From: Daphnia carinata
Taxonomy: Eukaryota > Arthropoda > Branchiopoda > Diplostraca > Daphniidae
Length of the DNA: 64,000 nt
Assembly (NCBI RefSeq): GCF_022539665.2
Contig: NC_081333.1
Coordinates: 6,942,971-7,006,970, forward strand
Direction: 5' to 3'
The notes beneath the pieces were generated by a model. That model worked only from the letters and a program-made list of their open reading frames with translations, was not told the origin of the DNA and ran no database searches. Both the position numbers and the translations under genes were made by a program. Below are positions 62,726 through 64,000 of this stretch, piece by piece. The first letter of the stretch is position 1; each line of letters opens with the position of its first letter.

Positions 62726-64000
62726 TTAATAATGCTTTGGACGCTCAGTGTAATAGCTTGGTGCAGCATACGGCGTGGTGTAGTACTCGGGGGCCTTTGT
62801 AGTATAGTATTGGGGGGCCTCAGTGTAGTAAGATGGAGCTGCGTAAGTTGTGGTGTAGTATTCTGCTTTCTTTGCGTAGTACTCCGGTGCTTTCGTCGTG
62901 TAGTATTCATCAGCCTTGGTGGTGTAGTATTGCGGAGCCTCGGTGTAATAAGCCGGGGCAGCGTAGGTAGTGGTGTAGTACTTGGGTGTCTCGGAATAGT
63001 AGCTCCGAGCAGCATACGTTGTGGTGTAGTACTCAGGAGCCTTAGTGGTGTAGTATTTCGGAGCATCAGTCTGGTAATACTTGGGAGCTGCAGTGTAGTA
63101 AACCGGGGCAGTGTATGTTGTGGTGTAGTATTCAGCCCTCTGTGTGTAATACCCCGGGGCTTTAGTCGTGTAGTATTCAGCAGACTTTGTGCTGTAGTAT
63201 TGAGGAGCTTCAGTGTAGTAAACCGGAGCAGCATACGTTGTTGTGGATTGTGGAGCCTCAGTCTGGTAGTAGCTTAGGGCTGAGTAATACTTGGTAGCTT
63301 CGGTGTAGTAAGCTGGAGCGGCGTATGTTGTGGTGTAGTACTTGGGCTCCTCGGTATAATAGCTTGGCGCAGTATATGTTGTGTACTCTGGAGCCTTTGT
63401 AGTGTAGTACTGCGGAGTCTCAGTGTAATAGGCTGGAACGGCGTAAGTTGTGGTGTAATACTCAGGGGCCTTTGTGGCATAGTAGGCGGGAGCTTCGGTG
63501 TAGTAGCTTGGAGTGGCGTACGTTGTTGTGTAATACACTGGCGCCTCTGTGTAATAGCTCGGTGCAGGGTAGTACTCGGGCGCCTTTGTGGTGTAGTATG
63601 TTGGAGCTGCATACGTGGTGGTGTAGTACTCGGGCGCCTTTGTGGTGTAGTATGTTGGAGCTGCATACGTAGTGGTGTAGTACTCGGGCACCTTTGTGGC
63701 GTAGTAAGAGGGGGCTACATACGTCGTGGTGTAATAAGGCGGCGGAGTGGTGTAGTATGCAGAAGAAGACGAACCCATTGGTCCACCCATTGCCTGTCCA
63801 GCCATCAGAGAGACAACGGCCAACAGCAGCATCGCGGCGTAGTTAGCTGAAATAGTAATAGATAGTGCATACACATAAATTTCTTGCCCAAATGGAATAC
63901 AGTGCAAATGCACACAAATTTATTACAATTTATTGAAAAGAAAATTAAGCACAGGTTTAATTCCTACGACTATATTGTAAAATTCAATACTAAAATTACC
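62726..64000 (-). CDS. Secreted Tyr/Thr-rich repeat protein (partial at window edge)
   Basis: The main exon is 62726-63846. By comparison with the left paralogue, exon 1 is only ATGG. Its last G is base 64000, followed on the minus strand by the donor GTAATTTT, and the ATG falls just outside the window. The joined product would be 374 residues. It has a signal peptide (MANYAAMLLLAVVSLMAGQAMGG), then about 340 residues of imperfect ~18-residue units of the type YYTTTYAAPTYYTTKAPE (5 Tyr and 6 Thr per unit), with variants containing YYTEAPQ. No Cys is visible after the signal peptide. Tyr-dense repeats suit cross-linkable structural or adhesive secretions (cuticle, eggshell, silk-like), but this is inference. 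The high repeat similarity points to recent unit duplication. The reverse-strand ORFs over this exon are shadows. Confidence 0.8.
63573..63680. repeat. Recent 54-bp tandem duplication in the Tyr-rich exon
   Basis: Units 63573-63626 and 63627-63680 differ at a single base. Each encodes one 18-residue repeat, so the protein has gained a unit recently. Other units in the exon are more diverged. Confidence 0.9.

Noticed and set aside
62732-63277. 181-codon ORF antisense to the Tyr-rich exon
   Set aside because: Repetitive YYT codons on the minus strand leave the complement free of stops; the product is a repeat shadow with no start context of its own.

Overview
The window looks like nuclear DNA from an arthropod, probably a small crustacean of the Daphnia type. 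The signs are spliced genes with GT-AG introns, many T- or A-homopolymers inside introns, tRNA-derived repeats, a multi-Kazal secreted inhibitor and an invertebrate-style membrane dipeptidase. The genus is inference only. All gene models below were spliced by hand from reading frame, splice sites and intron phase. No transcript or database evidence was available.

Layout. Positions 1-5236 hold no gene I can support, but do hold a ~0.9 kb element with inverted termini (1230-2120) that carries a tRNA-like sequence. Positions 5237-11634 (+) hold a nine-exon gene for a 502-residue secreted protein with nine Kazal inhibitor domains. About 9.3 kb without recognisable genes follows. Positions 20940-49835 (+) hold a twelve-exon gene for a 609-residue type II membrane dipeptidase (M19, renal dipeptidase family). 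It has a 10.6 kb first intron and a GC-AG second intron, and all zinc ligands are present.

Positions ~51.49-56.54 kb form a large imperfect palindrome: two arms of about 2.27 kb around a ~0.5 kb spacer. Each arm carries an intact four-exon, 131-codon coiled-coil ORF of unknown function. Each arm also carries a ~370 bp block packed with consecutive stem-loops. Several decayed tRNA-like sequences sit in the spacer and just to the right of the palindrome.

Positions 59.5-64 kb (-) hold two related genes with near-identical signal-peptide exons. The right one (62726-64000, its first three bases just outside the window) encodes a Tyr/Thr-rich secreted protein built of ~18-residue repeats. The left one keeps the signal peptide, but its Tyr-rich region is interrupted by stops. 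Frame-compatible Gly/His-rich exons lie downstream, so it may now make a different protein.

The Kazal inhibitor and the dipeptidase are both extracellular-facing proteolysis genes, but nothing in the sequence shows that they work together. The most unusual part of the window is the palindrome with its mirrored stem-loop array.
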